7,645 nucleotides of DNA from Planctomycetales bacterium. GTDB taxonomy: Bacteria > Planctomycetota > UBA11346. The DNA is taken from the NCBI GenBank assembly GCA_025362255.1, contig JANYGY010000071.1, forward strand, positions 1-7,645, read 5' to 3'. The notes beneath the pieces were generated by a model. That model was not told the origin of the DNA. It did not search any database and was given only the letters and a program-made list of their open reading frames with translations. This document shows, one piece after another, positions 5,646 through 7,645 of the stretch (within the stretch, counting starts at the first letter, position 1; each line of letters opens with the position of its first letter). The translations under genes were made by a program, and so were the position numbers.

Positions 5646-5663
5646 AACCGCTGCGCAGCGGTT
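5646..5663. repeat. Perfect 18-bp palindrome between DUF2252 and methyltransferase genes
   Basis: AACCGCTGCGCAGCGGTT is a perfect palindrome lying between the DUF2252 stop (5691) and the methyltransferase GTG (5632). It begins 13 nt upstream of that start codon. It could be a dimeric regulator's operator, or an RNA hairpin acting on readthrough or on translation of the methyltransferase. No T-run follows it in either direction, so a classical terminator is unlikely. Confidence 0.7.
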
Positions 5664-5690
5664 GAAGATCGGCCAGGAAAAGCGTTTCAT

Positions 5691-6998
5691 TCATGTGAAA
5701 ACAAGCGCCTCTTTGGCTGATTTTACTGATTTTACTGATTTTGCTGATTTGGCAGAGGGCGCGCGCAGCAGCGGCTTGACCGTCGCCCGATAGCCCACCG
5801 CCAGTTCATGCAGATGGCTGGCAAGTTGGCTGGCGCGTTTGGCGACCAGTCGCTGGTTGCCGTCCGCGGCATCGGCGATCGCGGCACAGCGGGCTTGCGC
5901 GTCGGGAGTGAGCTGCGCCAGACCCTGCCAATGGAAGGTCGCCAGCAATTGGGCATAGAGATGGCCAAGCCGCCGGCGATCTCCGCCATCGAGGGTGGCG
6001 ATGTCGAGGGTCGCGCGGGTGTGGCAGCGGGTGCGCGCCAAGCAGTCGCCGGCGGCGGTGCGCAACACTCTTTGAAACGGATCCCCGCCCATGGTCGAGC
6101 ATACCGGCTGAGTCGCCGGCGCGGATTCGGCAACCCACGGCACGAAGGGCGACGCCGGCAGCACGCGGGTCAGGGCGCTGGGGGCCCGCTCCTTCAACTC
6201 GATCAGGCGCAGGCGGGGTACCGGGTTGGTTTCGCGAATCAGCAGCCACCACCGGCGCCGGCCGAGCGAACTGAGACCTCCGGGATTCAAGCGTCGGGCG
6301 AGGTCGAGGACGGTGTGCGCCGGCAGCCCGGCCAAGCGACTCCACGCCATCTTCAACGCCGGTTCCGACACCGCATCGTCGATCACATCGACCCCGCGTT
6401 TAAGCCGCGCCCGCAGCCCGGCTCCGGAAATCATCGAGGCGATGAAGCGTTTGTGCTGAGCCTCGGTCGAGCCTTCGGCGATCAGGGTCTTCACTGCTTC
6501 AGGCAGGCCGTTGGCATCCAGACGGGTGGCCAGGGTGTCGCCTTCGCTCAGCCGGCGCATCATTTCAGCGTAGGTTTTCAAGGTCACTGTGCACAGCTCG
6601 TCAAAGGCGCTGCGCTTGAGGGTCGGGGTCGAGATCGCGATCGACGACAGCAGTCGCGCCAGGTCCCAGCTCCACGGCGCGGGACCTTCGTCGTCGACAT
6701 CCGCCACGCCAAAGGTCACTGGCACCACCCCATCGCGATCCATCTTGCCCACTGCCAGGGTCGAAAAATTCCCCTGATGGGCATCGCCAACCGACCACGT
6801 CCACGGGCCGCCGGCCGGGTCACCCGGGCCCATCGCATCGGCCAGCCAGGGAACGATCAGGGGCAGCGCCCCGCGCATGAAATCTGCATCGCTGCGACAC
6901 ATCCGTTGGGCTTTGCGGGTCGCTGCCTGGGGGTCGACGGCATGCAGCATGCGCAGTTCGGCGAGGGCGAGGTGCATGATCACGGAGGTGGTCTTCAT
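5691..6998 (-). CDS. DUF2252 family protein
   Basis: The 435-residue protein matches DUF2252. F40-x-R42-G43 (FMRG) is followed by VGDAHQGNFST (70-80; D72, H74, N77, F78). Then come ADVDDEG (99-105) and WSWDLARLL (109-117), the paired loop and Asp-rich elements that resemble aminoglycoside-phosphotransferase/kinase-like folds. Later landmarks are LIELKERAPSAL (265-276; K269, E270) and GDPFQRVL (305-312). The family's biochemical role is not established. The frame opens further upstream to a TTG at 7076, but the added 26 residues are unlike the family, so I use the first ATG, 6998; M8 (6977) is also possible and none has a clear Shine-Dalgarno. The last 21 residues (SAKSAKSVKSVKSAK... from 415) are low-complexity and come from a 9-bp tandem DNA repeat, so the original stop was probably displaced. 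It is the first gene of the minus-strand run, 58 bp before the methyltransferase and divergent from topA. Confidence 0.83.
   Translation of the reverse strand: MKTTSVIMHLALAELRMLHAVDPQAATRKAQRMCRSDADFMRGALPLIVPWLADAMGPGDPAGGPWTWSVGDAHQGNFSTLAVGKMDRDGVVPVTFGVADVDDEGPAPWSWDLARLLSSIAISTPTLKRSAFDELCTVTLKTYAEMMRRLSEGDTLATRLDANGLPEAVKTLIAEGSTEAQHKRFIASMISGAGLRARLKRGVDVIDDAVSEPALKMAWSRLAGLPAHTVLDLARRLNPGGLSSLGRRRWWLLIRETNPVPRLRLIELKERAPSALTRVLPASPFVPWVAESAPATQPVCSTMGGDPFQRVLRTAAGDCLARTRCHTRATLDIATLDGGDRRRLGHLYAQLLATFHWQGLAQLTPDAQARCAAIADAADGNQRLVAKRASQLASHLHELAVGYRATVKPLLRAPSAKSAKSVKSVKSAKEALVFT
5717..5752. repeat. 9-bp tandem repeat (CTGATTTTA x4) in the 3' end of the DUF2252 gene
   Basis: Four head-to-tail units are visible on the plus strand: CTGATTTTA at 5717-5725 and 5726-5734, CTGATTTTG at 5735-5743, and CTGATTTGG at 5744-5752. 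The tract is much more AT-rich than its surroundings. Read on the minus strand it codes for the (K-S-A/V) repeats in the C-terminal tail of the DUF2252 protein. The unit is a multiple of three, so copy-number change would lengthen or shorten the tail without a frameshift. Confidence 0.85.
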
Positions 6999-7058
6999 CG
7001 GTTCGCTGATGGTGTCCGATGGCCGGATCTGCCAAGTGCCGGCCGCCCATGCCGCCCC

Positions 7059-7088
7059 TTGACCGGACCGCCGCAAGGTGTCTAGGGT
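7059..7088 (+). promoter_or_regulatory. Possible topA promoter
   Basis: TTGACC (7059-7064) matches the sigma70 -35 box at 5 of 6 positions. TAGGGT (7083-7088) follows after an 18-bp spacer and matches the -10 box at 3 of 6 positions. Transcription would start near 7095, giving a leader of about 20 nt to the ATG at 7114. The weak -10 box overlaps the palindrome at 7085-7100. The 5/6 match at -35 and the position just before topA are the main support. Confidence 0.35.
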
Positions 7089-7100
7089 AGAGGTCTACCC
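7085..7100. promoter_or_regulatory. Inverted repeat upstream of topA, operator candidate
   Basis: GGGTAGA (7085-7091) and TCTACCC (7094-7100) form a perfect 7-bp inverted repeat around a central GG. It lies 13 bp before the topA start codon and overlaps the proposed -10 box and start site. It sits between two divergent genes, so one bound protein could affect both. A two-base loop is too tight for a good RNA hairpin, so a DNA-binding site is the better reading. Confidence 0.45.
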
Positions 7101-7113
7101 CAACGGAGCGTGC

Positions 7114-7645
7114 ATGGGTCGCAGCCTGGTCATCGTCGAGTCACCGGCCAAAGCCAAGACGATCAACAAGTACTTGGGCAAGGATTTCGTGGTGAAATCC
7201 AGCTATGGTCACGTCCGCGACCTGCCAACCGGCAGTGACGAGGAAGACCCGGCAGAGCGTCTGGCCAAAGCCAACGCGGCCCGGAAAGTCGCCAAAGCCG
7301 CGGGCAAGACGATCGCCAAGGCGACCCCCGCCGAAAAAGCAGCCAAGCAGAAAACCGCCCTCATCCGGCGCATGGGAGTCGACCCCGAGCACGGTTGGGC
7401 GGCCACCTACGAGGTCATCCCCGGCAAGGAAAAGGTGGTCGCCGAACTGCGCGCCGCAGCCAAGGACGCCGACGCCGTCTATCTCGCCTCCGACTTGGAC
7501 CGCGAAGGGGAATCGATCGCTTGGCATCTGCGCGAAGTCATCGGCGGCGATCCCGCGCGCTTCAAACGGGTCGTGTTCAGCGAGATCACCAAAAAGGCGA
7601 TCACCGCCGCCTTTGAAAAGCCAGGCGTGGTCAATGAAGACCAGG
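7114..7645 (+). CDS. topA: DNA topoisomerase I, N-terminal part (cut by window edge)
   Basis: The visible 177 residues are the start of a bacterial type IA topoisomerase, which relaxes negative supercoils. The TOPRIM domain opens with SLVIVESPAKAKTINKYLG (4-22, with catalytic E9), continues with YGHVRDLP (31-38), and contains the metal-binding SDLDREGESIAWHL (126-139; D127, D129, E131). The following stretch FKRVVFSEITKKAI (150-163) leads toward the domain that carries the catalytic tyrosine, beyond the window. Between the first strands and the RRMGVDPEHGW segment (85-95) is a Lys/Ala-rich insertion (about 41-82). E. coli TopA has a shorter charged insertion in the same place. The start is secure: GGAG (7105-7108) lies 5 nt before the ATG and the N-terminus aligns with the family. 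The gene is divergent from the DUF2252 gene, with a shared 115-bp regulatory region. Confidence 0.97.
   Translation, partial: MGRSLVIVESPAKAKTINKYLGKDFVVKSSYGHVRDLPTGSDEEDPAERLAKANAARKVAKAAGKTIAKATPAEKAAKQKTALIRRMGVDPEHGWAATYEVIPGKEKVVAELRAAAKDADAVYLASDLDREGESIAWHLREVIGGDPARFKRVVFSEITKKAITAAFEKPGVVNEDQ

Noticed and set aside
5400..5690. Small minus-strand ORF of 96 codons starting in the gap before the methyltransferase
   Set aside because: Most of it lies inside the methyltransferase gene in another frame and it shows no domain pattern.
6999..7076. N-terminal extension of the DUF2252 gene from a TTG at 7076
   Set aside because: The rare start codon and 26 residues without similarity make it unlikely; the ATG at 6998 is preferred.
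5808..7085. Open frame of 425 codons on the plus strand opposite the DUF2252 gene
   Set aside because: It is the antisense of a gene with clear family motifs; its translation is Gly/Arg/Gln-rich without domain pattern, as expected for a GC-rich shadow frame.

Overview
The window is GC-rich and densely coded, with 12 protein-coding genes on both strands; the first and last run off the edges. The organism looks like a Gram-negative bacterium, because it carries a heptosyltransferase of the WaaC (lipopolysaccharide core) type. It also carries a membrane-anchored PIN/TRAM protein of the YacL type, which I associate with Gram-positives, cyanobacteria and some other phyla rather than enteric bacteria. 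A TM2 + DUF2752 pair and a response regulator with an N-terminal excisionase-type helix-turn-helix are also present. Together these make a Planctomycetes/PVC-like or similar environmental lineage a reasonable guess, but this is inference and no marker here settles it.

Layout. Positions 1-898 (minus) hold a two-gene unit: an HTH-receiver regulator whose stop codon overlaps (TGATG) the start of a polyprenyl diphosphate synthase cut by the left edge. A 105-bp divergent spacer separates it from waaC (1004-2008, plus). A 193-bp gap follows, containing an imperfect inverted repeat built from 9-bp tandem units. Then comes a second TGATG-coupled pair (plus): a STAS-domain protein (2202-2648) and a membrane-anchored single-HKD phospholipase D-like protein (2648-3313). 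That pair collides tail-to-tail, with a 137-bp coding overlap, with a five-gene minus-strand run. In transcription order the run is a DUF2252 protein (6998-5691), a UbiE/MenG-type C-methyltransferase (5632-4901), a YacL-like PIN/TRAM protein (4858-3860), a TM2 protein (3796-3578) and a DUF2752 protein (3551-3177). A rho-independent-like hairpin at the end of the PIN/TRAM gene may split this run. At the right edge topA (7114-7645, plus, partial) is transcribed divergently from the DUF2252 gene.

Functional links. The polyprenyl diphosphate synthase (isoprenoid tail) and the UbiE/MenG methyltransferase (ring methylation) both fit respiratory quinone synthesis, although they lie in different transcription units. 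WaaC fits the outer membrane. The STAS/PLD pair and the TM2/DUF2752 pair are small membrane-associated modules without an assigned role. I see no defence system, CRISPR array, insertion sequence, tRNA or rRNA. The less ordinary content is the regulator-prenyltransferase coupling, the STAS-PLD module, the 9-bp repeat structures, and several clean palindromes in intergenic positions.
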